64,000 bases of DNA. Source: Halochromatium glycolicum (GTDB lineage: Bacteria; Pseudomonadota; Gammaproteobacteria; Chromatiales; Chromatiaceae). The stretch is taken from assembly GCF_016584085.1 (NCBI RefSeq), contig NZ_NRSJ01000010.1:50502-114501 (forward strand). The letters are read 5' to 3'. The position numbers and the translations under genes are program-made. Positions 18,753-27,918 of the stretch are shown here, one piece after another (position 1 is the first letter of the stretch; every line of letters begins with the position of its first letter). A model generated the notes under the pieces. It saw only the letters and a program-made list of their open reading frames with translations, made no database searches and had not been told where the DNA came from.

Positions 18753-20068
18753 ATGCCGAGCCCTTCTTCGCGATGGCCGAGCAGGTCTTCGCTCACCTCC
18801 GGGGCGACGAGCGGCTGTTCCTGAGCCTGCGCAGCGAGCAGTCGGACTTCGTCCGCTTCAATCGCAACCGGGTGCGCCAGGCCGGTGCGCTCCAGACCCA
18901 GGAGCTGGCACTGACCTTGATCGAGGGCGCCCGGCAGGTGCAGGCCAGCTGCAATCTGAGCGGTGATCCGGAAACAGACAGGGCGCTCATCCTCGCAATG
19001 CTCGGCCAGTTGCGAGACCGGATCGCGCATGTGCCGGACGACCCCTATCTGAACATCTCGGACGCACCGAGCCGATCGCACACCGAGCTGCCGGCCCGGC
19101 TACCGTCCGTCAGGGAAGCGGTCACGACATTGACAGGCCTCGGCGAGGGGCTGGATCTGGTTGGCATCTACGCCGCCGGCAAGATCGCCGATGGGCTCGC
19201 CAGCTCGCTCGGTCATCGCCACTGGCACCAGAGCACGAGCTTCAATCTCGACTGGAGCGCCTATTTGGATAGTGACAAGGCGGTCAAGGACAGCTACAGC
19301 GGCTTCGACTGGCAGCCCGGCGAGCTGGATTCGAGGCTCTCGGCGCAACGCGAAAGGCTGGCGGTCATGGCACGACCGGTGCATCGGATCGAGCCGGGCC
19401 CGTACCGCGCCTTCCTCGCCCCCGCCGCATTGGAAGAGCTGATGGACCTATTGGCCTGGGGCGGCTTCGGCCTACGCGATCATCGCACCCGCCAATCGCC
19501 CCTCACCCAGCTTGCGAGCGGCGAGCGCCAGCTCCATCCAGCCGTCACGCTCCTCGAGGACAACAACCGCGGGCTGGCGCCCGGCTTCATCGATGAGGGC
19601 TTCGTCAAGGCCGACCAGGTCCCGTTGATCACGAATGGACGCTTCGACACCTGTCTCGCCGATGCCCGCTCGGCCAAGGAATACGGGGCCGAGGTCAACG
19701 CCGGGGCTGAGTGGCCGGAGTCGCTTGCGATGGCGGCCGGCGAGCTTCCCTCGGACCGGGTCCTCAGCACGCTCGACACCGGTCTCTACATTGGCAACCT
19801 CTGGTACGGGAACTGGTCCGACCGCAACGCCTGCCGGGTGACCGGGATGACCCGCTTCGGCACCTTCTGGGTCGAGCAGGGCGAGCTGGTCGCACCGCTT
19901 GCGGTAATGCGCTTCGACGACAGCCTCTATCGGCTGCTCGGCGAGCAGCTCGAGCAGCTGACCCGAGAGCGCGACCTGCGCCTCTCGGCCGAGACCTACG
20001 ATGGACGCTCGACGGCGAGCAGCCTGCTCCCGGGCATCTTGGTGAGCAGCATCGACCTGGCGCTCTGA
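18749..20068 (+). CDS. TldE/PmbA-type protease partner subunit
   Basis: Non-catalytic partner of the preceding TldD-type protein: 439 residues, same superfamily fold, without the HExxxH motif, as expected for TldE/PmbA. Supporting segments are VRFNRNRVRQAG near the N-terminus, GLAPGFIDEGF in the middle, and IGNLWYGNWSDRNACRVTGMTRFGTF before the end. The start overlaps the upstream stop, so the two subunits are made in a coupled manner. Both are cytoplasmic by sequence. Confidence 0.85.
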   Translation: MNAEPFFAMAEQVFAHLRGDERLFLSLRSEQSDFVRFNRNRVRQAGALQTQELALTLIEGARQVQASCNLSGDPETDRALILAMLGQLRDRIAHVPDDPYLNISDAPSRSHTELPARLPSVREAVTTLTGLGEGLDLVGIYAAGKIADGLASSLGHRHWHQSTSFNLDWSAYLDSDKAVKDSYSGFDWQPGELDSRLSAQRERLAVMARPVHRIEPGPYRAFLAPAALEELMDLLAWGGFGLRDHRTRQSPLTQLASGERQLHPAVTLLEDNNRGLAPGFIDEGFVKADQVPLITNGRFDTCLADARSAKEYGAEVNAGAEWPESLAMAAGELPSDRVLSTLDTGLYIGNLWYGNWSDRNACRVTGMTRFGTFWVEQGELVAPLAVMRFDDSLYRLLGEQLEQLTRERDLRLSAETYDGRSTASSLLPGILVSSIDLAL

Positions 20069-20161
20069 GACGGCCCAGCTGAGTAACTGCTCGGAAACCA
20101 GTCTCCGCTTCCGGAGCGGGACCGGTCGCGGCAACATCGGGCAACAAACGCGAGACACTCC

Positions 20162-20239
20162 TTTAGAGGCCCTGTCAAAACGCCCCTTTTGACTCGCGCA
20201 AGCTCCTGATCTCCCAGCGCGCGGCAGTCATTCTGTTGC
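20162..20239 (+). repeat. Dispersed 76-bp repeat, diverged copy A
   Basis: Starts TTTAGAGGCCCTGTCAAAA and ends CATTCTGTTG. It aligns along its length with 26067-26142 and, inverted, with 36782-36856, the latter two being closer to each other. It could be a decayed insertion-sequence end or a MITE. Confidence 0.7.
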
Positions 20240-20280
20240 GGCTACTCACTGTTGCGGCTACTCACTGTTGCGGCTATTCA
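20233..20280. repeat. 16-bp tandem repeat, three units
   Basis: Three consecutive copies of CTGTTGCGGCTACTCA, the last with one change, starting inside the end of the 76-bp repeat copy A. It lies just beyond the 3' end of the large membrane protein gene. Confidence 0.9.
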
Positions 20281-20306
20281 GGATGCCGAGCCCAGCGGTC
20301 GGCGAC

Positions 20307-23300
20307 CTAGCCGGCCATCGGCTCGTTGCGCCGCAGCACGATCCGATCCGGCGCCGTCGACGGCTCCAGCACGCCGTTGTCGACCTCCTCGGCAACCGGC
20401 ACCAGCTCCGCGCTCGCAGGGAGATCGATCTCGATCCCGCGCAGGTCGGCGCCGGCGCGACCCGCGAAGAGCCTCAGGTCCTCACTGATCATCGCCCAGC
20501 AGCGCGGTCCGATGCGCGCCGGTTCACCGCTGAGCTCGGTGTCGAAGCACATCCGCCGTCCATCGAAGACGATCCGAATACCGAGCATGACCGGTTCAGG
20601 ATCAGCCAGTCCGTTGCCGTTGGACTCGCCCGGATAGACCACAGGCTCTGACGCGGTCGCTGAGGGGTCGGCGGACGCACTGGAATCGGCAGCCCGCGGA
20701 TGGATCGCGACGCTGATCTCGACCAGCTCGGTCGCCAGCCGCGGGATATTGGTCTCGATCCGGGTCAGGGTGCAGTTCGGGTTGCGGCAACGCTCGCGCA
20801 GCGCGAACGAAAACTCTCGGTCTACGAACACCCCGATCGCCTGCTCGACCTCTTCGAGATGCCGCTGACAACGACGCAGACGCTTTGGATAGGCATTGTC
20901 ATCGCGCAGTTGCTCGCGGATCACCTTGCGCAGGCGGTCGAAGCCCTTCGGCAGCGTGCCGCTGTGGAACCCTCGGCACATCAGCCCGCGCATGCTCTCG
21001 CCATGGGCGCCGACGCTCGCCGGCTCGATCTGCAGCACCGGCTGGCCGCCACCGTCCGGGGTGCGCAGCCGCTCGCGATGGTTGGCCTCATAGAGCTTCC
21101 AGTTCTCTTTCAGCTCCCAGACCAGGAACCCGAACAGCCCGGGCAGCAGCACGATGGTCAAGGTGACCAACGGATAGGCGATGACCTTCGGCAAGACCGA
21201 TTTCGAGATCTCGACGAAGGCCGTTGTGATGGCGGGCAGGAACGGCAGCAACAGCTTATGACCGATACTGACGATCGGGAAGTGCTTGACCGGATTGACC
21301 TGTGGCTCGACCAGCACGGTGACATAGAACTGGATCAGGGCCTCGGAGAAGCGCCAGATCGGCGCCAGCAGGGCCTTGGCGGCGAGACTGGTCCAGCGCT
21401 CGCTCAAATGATGGGTCAAGGACTCATCGACACGGTGCAGGATCTGCGAGAAGCGGCGCGTAACCTCCTTGAAGAAGAACAGCAGCTGTTGGATCAGGCC
21501 GATGAACAGGGCCTGGTTGATCCGCTGCAGATAGATGCCGATGCTCGTGCTGAGATTATCGAGGAAGCGCCGTCCGGCTGGGGTGTTCCGGGCCAGGGTC
21601 CCGAGAGCGAACGCGAGCCCGAGCAGCCAGAGGCCGGGCTGGATCGGGACCTCGTCGACGAGCACCGCGAGCGCGATGATCGGGGCCAGCGGCAGCGTCC
21701 CGATCAACAACGGCTGGATCAGGTTGCGCCCCAGCCCGCGCATCAATCCGGTACCCAGCAGGCCCGCGATCGGCCACCAGCGCAGCAGTGCGCGCGGGCC
21801 CTCCCAGAAGAGGAAATGCAGGATATGCCAACTGCCAAACGCAACCGCCTTGGCGAGATGGCGGCCGATACCGGTATAGGCCACCAGGTTGATCAAGGCG
21901 CCGCTGAACGCGACCGAGATCGGCTCGGTGAGGTGAAACCCCTTCTCGACATACGGCATCAGCTCGATCAGCAGATCCAGGCTCTTCAGCACCATGAAGG
22001 CGCCGCCGAACGGCAGCAGCAGATAGCGCAGTAGGTCGCGCCCGAGCGGGGTGCCGAACAGCGGCGCACCGAGCTGCTGCAGCCCCTTGATGTAGATCTC
22101 GCCGGGGCGGTAGACGCCGGGCAGCGCTCGCTCGGCGGTCCGGTCGAACCGGCGCAGCCGGTCGCCCCGGAAGAACTCGCTCCAGGTCGGATCAGGCAGG
22201 CGCAGGATGTTGCGCGCGACGATGTCGCGGACATCGGTGAACTTGAGGTGCCGCCGATGCTTGATCACATCGAGCAGCTCGAGCTTCATCTTATGCGCGG
22301 CGACGATCTCGCGGTGATCGCGCGGCACGAAATCGGCTTCGCGCATCGCCTGCTCCAACCGCGGCGTGAGCGCGGTCTCGAGGCGGTCGGTGATGCGGCG
22401 GTTCAGCGTCCGCAATACCCCAGAGAACCGTTCGAGATCGGCGAGCGGCCAATGGAGCTCCTCGAGCCGGGCGCGGCTGGTCTCGAGCGCCCGCAGGGCC
22501 TTGAGCATCGGCTGAAACGGGAGCAGCTCGCGCACCTGGCCGCGCCCGAACTGCAGCAGCCAGCGCCCGAGTCGAAGCCGATAATAGTCGCTCGGCCCCT
22601 GCAGCTGCAGCTGCTCCAGGCAGCCGAGCAGCCCCTGCGCCGCCGGTGAGCCATAGCGCGCGCGGTCGTCGGCTGTGAGCCGGCGAATGAATGTGTGGAG
22701 CTCCTCGTGCGTCTCGTCGTCCAATGACCAGCGCCGAGCGAGCCCCGCACTCAAAGAGGATTCAACGGCCGCTTCGCGTTCACCGATGGCCTGATCGAGC
22801 GCCGGAGGCAGGGCCCGTAGCTCCGTCATCAGCCGCCGCACCAGCCGGCGCGCCGCCGCGAGCCGCCGCAGCGCGAGGGCCGGATAGCCTCGACGCTCGG
22901 CACGGGTCGCTGCGGCGACGGCCCGCTCCAATAGCGTTAGCCCGGCGCGCACCTCGACCTCCGGAGGTGCGTTCGGGTCGGCATCGCCCGGGCGGCGTTT
23001 CCTGCTCAGCAGCGAGGGCATTGGTACCGCCGGCACCCAGCGCAGCACGGCCAGCAGCTGGGTGCGCCAGATCCCCAGTTGATCCCCGATCCGCTCACGC
23101 CATCCTGGGCACTGCTCCAACTGGACACCGCGCGCAACCGCATCGAGACAGCGCTGCTCCAATGCGGGGCTCAGGGCAGGGGTCTCCACGGCGTCAGGGA
23201 TGATCGCCCCGAGCAGCGGTGAATGCTCGGCCTGACCGCCAGCGAGGCGCAATGCCGTCGGGAGCGACTGCTGCATTCGTGCCATGACCTGCGCCAGGTC

Positions 23301-24056
23301 CGGATCGCTGCGGCCATAAGGCAGCGCCACCGGCAGCAAGGGGGCATCGGCGCGCAGGCTCCCACCGCTGCCAGGGCGGCTCTTGATGAGCAGGCGCGGA
23401 AGACGGGAATCGACCAGCGGTCTCGGCAGGTCCAGCCCACCGAGCGACATCCAACGATCCACCTGCGGCCAGACCTGGATCGCCGGAAAGAAGAAGCCAC
23501 GCGCGCCGGGCGCGAAATAGCGCAGCCGAACGACGAATGCGACAAAGCTGCGGCAGATCAGGTCGTCATCCCAGACCGGGAGGATCAGTCCATCGTGGCC
23601 CAGCACCTCACGGACCTCGGCGAAGGCATAGTGGCCGATCAGCGCACGCAGCGAATCCGCACCCAAACGCTCACGGTGATCGCCACACTCCTGCGCAGTC
23701 TGCCAGGTACGCGCGACCTCGGCCTCGAACGAGCGCGCCCAGTAGTCGTAGCGCAATCGGGTGAAGCTGCGCTGCTCGAGACGTTGATGCGGCGGACTCG
23801 GCAGCAGGATGACCTGGCTCGGGAGCTGCAGCCCCTCGATCACCGACAGCGCCTCGGGGTTCTCGGTCTCGAGCCCGAGCAGGAAGTCGGCCTGGGGCAT
23901 CAGGTAATACGGCAGATTCGGCACCGCCACGCCGGCGAGCCGCTCACCCAGCTGCCCCTCGATCAGACGCTCGATCGCACGCGCATGGAACAGAAACAGG
24001 CCTTCGGCCGGTTTCATGATCTGCTGGCGAAAGGCCTTGGCGGTAACGATGGACAT
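20307..24056 (-). CDS. Large multi-domain membrane protein, family not recognised
   Basis: A 1249-residue protein starting at MSIVTAKAFRQQ (24056); a start 19 codons upstream is possible. Residues ~1-270 form a soluble region rich in aromatics. A long Arg/Leu-rich helical stretch follows (~380-640) with charged heptad-like sequence. A cluster of hydrophobic segments lies between ~670 and ~990, e.g. LLRYLLLPFGGAFMVL, LLIGTLPLAPIIALAVLV and LVTLTIVLLPGLFGFLVW. The ~250-residue soluble C-terminus has paired cysteines (ERCRNPNCTL). No nucleotide-binding or catalytic motif was seen. Base composition matches the neighbours, so it is not obviously foreign. It is transcribed alone, convergent with the protease pair. 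Confidence 0.85.
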   Translation of the reverse strand: MSIVTAKAFRQQIMKPAEGLFLFHARAIERLIEGQLGERLAGVAVPNLPYYLMPQADFLLGLETENPEALSVIEGLQLPSQVILLPSPPHQRLEQRSFTRLRYDYWARSFEAEVARTWQTAQECGDHRERLGADSLRALIGHYAFAEVREVLGHDGLILPVWDDDLICRSFVAFVVRLRYFAPGARGFFFPAIQVWPQVDRWMSLGGLDLPRPLVDSRLPRLLIKSRPGSGGSLRADAPLLPVALPYGRSDPDLAQVMARMQQSLPTALRLAGGQAEHSPLLGAIIPDAVETPALSPALEQRCLDAVARGVQLEQCPGWRERIGDQLGIWRTQLLAVLRWVPAVPMPSLLSRKRRPGDADPNAPPEVEVRAGLTLLERAVAAATRAERRGYPALALRRLAAARRLVRRLMTELRALPPALDQAIGEREAAVESSLSAGLARRWSLDDETHEELHTFIRRLTADDRARYGSPAAQGLLGCLEQLQLQGPSDYYRLRLGRWLLQFGRGQVRELLPFQPMLKALRALETSRARLEELHWPLADLERFSGVLRTLNRRITDRLETALTPRLEQAMREADFVPRDHREIVAAHKMKLELLDVIKHRRHLKFTDVRDIVARNILRLPDPTWSEFFRGDRLRRFDRTAERALPGVYRPGEIYIKGLQQLGAPLFGTPLGRDLLRYLLLPFGGAFMVLKSLDLLIELMPYVEKGFHLTEPISVAFSGALINLVAYTGIGRHLAKAVAFGSWHILHFLFWEGPRALLRWWPIAGLLGTGLMRGLGRNLIQPLLIGTLPLAPIIALAVLVDEVPIQPGLWLLGLAFALGTLARNTPAGRRFLDNLSTSIGIYLQRINQALFIGLIQQLLFFFKEVTRRFSQILHRVDESLTHHLSERWTSLAAKALLAPIWRFSEALIQFYVTVLVEPQVNPVKHFPIVSIGHKLLLPFLPAITTAFVEISKSVLPKVIAYPLVTLTIVLLPGLFGFLVWELKENWKLYEANHRERLRTPDGGGQPVLQIEPASVGAHGESMRGLMCRGFHSGTLPKGFDRLRKVIREQLRDDNAYPKRLRRCQRHLEEVEQAIGVFVDREFSFALRERCRNPNCTLTRIETNIPRLATELVEISVAIHPRAADSSASADPSATASEPVVYPGESNGNGLADPEPVMLGIRIVFDGRRMCFDTELSGEPARIGPRCWAMISEDLRLFAGRAGADLRGIEIDLPASAELVPVAEEVDNGVLEPSTAPDRIVLRRNEPMAG

Positions 24057-24173
24057 GCTGGCGTGTGATGGGCCTTGCTCGCCGAGCATGCGGCGAGCAG
24101 CCGTTGCTCGCAAATTGGCAATCAGATCAGTAAAGCAGGTTCCGAGCCAAGGACAATGACGTCAATTCCACTC

Positions 24174-24279
24174 CAACGAGCATCGCACGGCCCTAACCCG
24201 GACGATGAATCCCGCCTGATTCACGGTAACGCCGATGGCACGCTGCCACTCCGGACGCTCAATCCGAGGAGCTTCACGG
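24174..24279. repeat. 53-bp repeat, two tandem units
   Basis: Two units of the family seen at 15681-15839, at 24174-24226 and 24227-24279. They are more diverged from each other but keep the 53-bp period and the terminal TTCACGG followed by TAAC. They occupy much of the gap (24057-24438) between the divergent large membrane protein and symporter genes. Nothing else was recognised there. Confidence 0.8.
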
Positions 24280-24438
24280 TAACCGATTGTCTGCGTCGGC
24301 CGCCCATTTTTCCCCGCAACGGCATCGCGCCGAGACGCTCCAGGCAGCGTCATGTTAGCGTTCCGCGACCAGGACGGTCGCCCTTCGCCCAACGCAGGCG
24401 CCGTCAACGCTCAACCGAACCTCAGGTCCTCTGCCACG

Positions 24439-25938
24439 ATGCTCGATGCCAACGCCGCTGTCATCGCGACCTTTGTCGCCTATCTTGCCCTAATGATCGC
24501 CATCGGGTTTTGGGCCTATCGCCGCACGACCGACTCGTCCGGCTATTTCCTCGGTGGCCGCAGTCTCGGCCCCTGGCCGGCTGCGCTCTCGGCAGGCGCA
24601 TCGGATATGAGCGGCTGGTTGCTGCTCGGGCTGCCCGGCTTCGCGTTCGCGTCAGGCATTGAGGCCTTCTGGCTCGCGGGCGGGCTGTTGCTCGGCACCT
24701 GGCTGAACTGGCTGCTGCTGGCGCGGCGGCTGCGCGTCTATAGTGCCGCCGCGAACGACTCGCTGACGATCCCCGAGTTCTTCGCCAACCGCTTCGGCGA
24801 CCGCGGCCATCTGCTGCAGGCGGTCGCGGCCTTCTTCGTCCTGCTGTTCTTTCTGTTCTACACCAGCTCAGGTCTCGTGGCAGCCGGCAAACTCTTCGAG
24901 ACCGTCTTCGGGCTCGATTATCTGATCGCTGTCGTCGCCGGCACCCTGTTCATCGTCTCCTATACCCTGTTCGGCGGCTTTCTGGCGGTATCCTGGACGG
25001 ACTTCGTGCAGGGGCTGTTGATGGCGGCGGCCTTATTGATCGTCCCTGTCATCGCGATCCAGGCCGACGGCGGCTGGGATGCGACCATCGCAACGCTGCA
25101 GGCAACGAACCCGGACCTGCTGAACCTTTGGTCGAACAACGAGGGCAAACCGCTCACGCTGCTGGCCATCGTCTCGTTGATGGCCTGGGGGCTCGGCTAT
25201 TTCGGCCAGCCGCACATCCTCGCCCGATTCAAAGGCATCAACAGCCCCGGGGACGTCCCGACGGCCCGGCGCATCGCGGTCGGCTGGACGGCGCTCAGTC
25301 TAGTCGGCGCCGTGTTGGTCGGACTCGCCGGGGTCGCTTATGTCGGCAACAACCTCGGCGGCGAGCTCAAGGACGCCGAGACGATCTTCATGGTGCTGGT
25401 GGAGGCGCTGTTCCACCCAGTGATCGCCGGCATCCTGCTCGCGGCGATCCTAGCGGCGATCATGAGCACGGCGGACTCGCAGTTGCTCGTCTCCTCATCA
25501 GCGCTGGCCGAAGACCTCTATCGACAACTGGTGCGTCGCGGCGCCAGCCAGCGCGAGATCGTGCTGATCGGCCGGTTGGCAGTCGTCCTGCTGGCACTGG
25601 TTGCCCTGGGTCTCGCCACCGATCCCGACAGCACCGTGCTTGGACTGGTGTCCTATGCCTGGGCCGGGTTCGGTGCCGCATTCGGCCCGGTGCTCTTGAT
25701 CAGCCTCTACTGGGAGCGGATGAACTGGCACGGCGCGATCGCCGGCGTGGTCACCGGCGGCCTGGTGGTCGTGGTCTGGAAGCAGCTCGAGGGCGGGATC
25801 TTCGCGCTCTATGAGATCGTACCGGGCGTGCTGCTCGCAACCCTCGCGATCATCGCCGTCAGCCTCCTGACCGCGCCGCCGGGGCAAGCGAGCCGGGAGC
25901 TGTTCGCTCGCTACCGGGCGCAGCTGAGGCAGGACTAA
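24439..25938 (+). CDS. putP: PutP-type sodium:solute (proline) symporter
   Basis: Inner-membrane sodium-coupled transporter of the SSS family, most like proline permease PutP (499 residues here, 502 in E. coli). The MLDANAAVIA start is chosen because the hydrophobic first helix begins immediately after it. Family sequences include YFLGGRSLGPWPAALSAGASDMSGWLL in helices 1-2 and, further on, GYFGQPHILARF and MSTADSQLLVSSS. No putA is present in the window, so proline specificity is inferred from similarity only; osmoprotectant or nutrient uptake is possible. Confidence 0.88.
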   Translation: MLDANAAVIATFVAYLALMIAIGFWAYRRTTDSSGYFLGGRSLGPWPAALSAGASDMSGWLLLGLPGFAFASGIEAFWLAGGLLLGTWLNWLLLARRLRVYSAAANDSLTIPEFFANRFGDRGHLLQAVAAFFVLLFFLFYTSSGLVAAGKLFETVFGLDYLIAVVAGTLFIVSYTLFGGFLAVSWTDFVQGLLMAAALLIVPVIAIQADGGWDATIATLQATNPDLLNLWSNNEGKPLTLLAIVSLMAWGLGYFGQPHILARFKGINSPGDVPTARRIAVGWTALSLVGAVLVGLAGVAYVGNNLGGELKDAETIFMVLVEALFHPVIAGILLAAILAAIMSTADSQLLVSSSALAEDLYRQLVRRGASQREIVLIGRLAVVLLALVALGLATDPDSTVLGLVSYAWAGFGAAFGPVLLISLYWERMNWHGAIAGVVTGGLVVVVWKQLEGGIFALYEIVPGVLLATLAIIAVSLLTAPPGQASRELFARYRAQLRQD

Positions 25939-26066
25939 CCGCAGACACAGCAGCTTCCCGCTGGCTGCTGGCTGCTGGCTGAATGACACAAGAGGTTCAG
26001 ACGGCGCCGGAACCTGTTCGCAAGTGGGCGGCTTCCCGGCCCCTTCATGTTCAGGGGCTTGGGCGC

Positions 26067-26142
26067 TTTAGAGGCCCTATCAAAATGCCCGGCTAGCCCA
26101 CACAAGTTGCTGATTTGTTAGGCCATAGAGGGTATTCTGTTA
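26067..26142 (+). repeat. Dispersed 76-bp repeat, copy B
   Basis: TTTAGAGGCCCTATCAAAA to ATTCTGTTA. Near-identical over its length to the inverted copy at 36782-36856 and diverged from copy A at 20162-20239. Upstream of it, at 25962-25981, is a short GGCTGCT direct repeat. Confidence 0.88.
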
Positions 26143-26144
26143 GT

Positions 26145-26176
26145 GCCTATTAAAAGAGCGGGACATCCTGTCCCGC
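26145..26176 (-). terminator. Rho-independent terminator of the porin gene
   Basis: On the minus strand, an 8-bp perfect stem (GCGGGACA/TGTCCCGC, loop of three) at 26158-26176 is followed by TCTTTTAAT. It lies 55 bp beyond the porin stop. Confidence 0.75.
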
Positions 26177-26230
26177 GCGGGAAGCGCCGATGGATCAGCG
26201 CGTCCTTAGGCGATCAGGACCTGCAGATGA

Positions 26231-27646
26231 TCAGAAGCTGTAGGTCGCGATCAGGCGCCAATGGCTCATGGTGGCGTCGGCCTTGATACCGCTGCGTTGA
26301 TTCACGAACTCATCGTACTCGCTGGTACGGTTGACATAGAAGGTCTTGAGCGTGAGCCCTTTAACCTGCTTCGGCTTCCAGACCAGCACCAGGTCGAGCT
26401 CGCTGGCGTCAGAGGTTGGCGCCGCATTGGGCGAGACATTGGGCACTGCGCCTCGAGTCTCGGACTGGCCGTAGTCGAAATAGGCGGCAACGAAGCGCAG
26501 GCCCGGCATGATCGCGTAGCTGGCGCGCGCGCCCCAGGAGCTGACATCCTGGCGATAGGCGTTGCGTGAGAAGATCGAGCTCGTATAGGCCGGATCGCCG
26601 CCGAAGGCATTGAAGAATGCCGTATCGCCATCGGACTGGTTCCACATTAGGTGGGCGGTCCATTTCTTCTTCGGGCCAATCAGGCCAGCCTTCAGACCGA
26701 ACAGGTTGTAATCGAGCTCGCCGCTGCCGAAGTTGGCCTGGATCGCCGGGATACCTTGGATACCCTCGGTGCCATCGCCGACGTCATCCTGACGCAGGTA
26801 CTGGGCACCGAGGTCCAGCTTCAGCTTGTTGAGTGGGATCTTGGCATCGACGTCGAAGTAGAGACTGTTGGCGATATCCTCGGTGTAATAGTTCCAGAGT
26901 CCGAGCTTGGTATGCGGAAGGCCGGCATAGCGGACGCTGGCGATGGTCATGCCGGCAATATCGTCGGCATCCGGACCCAGAGCGATCTGCCCCAGATTGA
27001 GGAACCTTGCCTGACCAAGCCCATCCTGGCTCGGCAACTGCGCCGCGCCGCCGGTGCCGCTCCCCTCACCGATGAAGCCCCAGTCGGTCATCGCGCGGGT
27101 ACCAAACGACATCTGGGTGATCTGCCCGAGCGAGATGTCGAACCCCTCAACCGGCTTGGCCCCGACGATCAGCGCGGTGTAGGCGTTCGGCACCAGGTTA
27201 TAGGTGTTCTCGGTCAGCGGTGAAGCGATCTGCCCGCGTCCGATGAAGCCATAGAGCTGTTCGTTCTCGAAGGTGACATTGACATTGGTCAGCTGGCCCT
27301 TCTGCGCGCCGTCATCGGCCAGGAAAAGCCCGCGTGCCGTGCGCTCCTCGCGGATCGTCGGATCGAAGTCAGTGCTCCCGAAGATGTCTCCGTTCAGGTA
27401 AGCGGCCGCATTGAAGCGGAAGCCGTTCCAGCTCGGGCTCTTGTAGCCGGCCATGACCGAATAGGCATTACCGCTACTGGGGTCCCAGCCGTTGTCCTTG
27501 GCCGTCAGGATGCTTATTGCCCGCAGCCGCGCGTTGAGCGTTCCGTAGTCGTTGCCTTGAATCGACAGGTCGTAGGCGGCTGCGCCGGTGCTCGCGACAG
27601 CGGTGCACAGTCCCATCGCCAACATTCCCCTCTGCCTCAGCATCAT
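26231..27646 (-). CDS. OprD-like outer membrane porin
   Basis: Predicted beta-barrel porin of 471 residues. It begins with a signal peptide (hydrophobic core MLAMGLCTAVAST, likely cleavage after GAAA) and shows alternating aromatic/hydrophobic strands throughout. It ends with the outer-membrane C-terminal signature YSF. The N-terminal part (YGTLNARLRAIS, WDPSSGNAYSVM) and overall length fit the OprD/OprB-like family of specific channels. It is transcribed divergently from the zinc ABC transporter with about 270 bp between the starts, so it may share zinc control and admit zinc or a zinc chelate; this is inference. Confidence 0.82.
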   Translation of the reverse strand: MMLRQRGMLAMGLCTAVASTGAAAYDLSIQGNDYGTLNARLRAISILTAKDNGWDPSSGNAYSVMAGYKSPSWNGFRFNAAAYLNGDIFGSTDFDPTIREERTARGLFLADDGAQKGQLTNVNVTFENEQLYGFIGRGQIASPLTENTYNLVPNAYTALIVGAKPVEGFDISLGQITQMSFGTRAMTDWGFIGEGSGTGGAAQLPSQDGLGQARFLNLGQIALGPDADDIAGMTIASVRYAGLPHTKLGLWNYYTEDIANSLYFDVDAKIPLNKLKLDLGAQYLRQDDVGDGTEGIQGIPAIQANFGSGELDYNLFGLKAGLIGPKKKWTAHLMWNQSDGDTAFFNAFGGDPAYTSSIFSRNAYRQDVSSWGARASYAIMPGLRFVAAYFDYGQSETRGAVPNVSPNAAPTSDASELDLVLVWKPKQVKGLTLKTFYVNRTSEYDEFVNQRSGIKADATMSHWRLIATYSF

Positions 27647-27672
27647 CCTCCTCCTCTTCGTGGTGGGTGGTC

Positions 27673-27689
27673 GTTATTCTGTCTATAAC
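27673..27689. promoter_or_regulatory. Palindrome in the porin leader, possible operator
   Basis: GTTAT and ATAAC arms separated by 7 bp, in AT-rich DNA about 30 bp upstream of the porin start. It resembles a Zur half-site pair, but the spacer is longer than in the usual Zur box, so the assignment is weak. Confidence 0.3.
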
Positions 27690-27865
27690 CAACAACAAAT
27701 TACTACAATTTCGCAACATTTGTATCATCGAGCTCACCCAAGCACCGGGCTTGAGACAAAAAGATCACAAGAGATTGAGATAGATCAGAAACGCAACTGC
27801 GGCCCGATCGATGACGATCTGTTGGAACAGCGCAACTGAGCACAAAGCCGGTTGCCCTCCGCGAT

Positions 27866-27882
27866 TTTTGTTATATTATTTC
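27866..27882. promoter_or_regulatory. Candidate Zur operator upstream of znuA
   Basis: TGTTATATTATTTC at about 27869-27882 matches most positions of the gammaproteobacterial Zur palindrome (GTTATAnTATAAC core): the left arm is complete, the right arm partial. It lies ~40 bp before the proposed znuA start and within the divergent region shared with the porin. The zur gene itself is the last gene of the same cluster. Confidence 0.5.
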
Positions 27883-27918
27883 GTCCACCAGCCTGAACAC
27901 CGAATCTCATCCACCATC

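Noticed and set aside
20700..22034. 444-codon plus-strand frame inside the large membrane protein gene
   Set aside because: Gln/Asp/Arg-rich antisense sequence with no domain; the minus-strand protein has coherent membrane segments.
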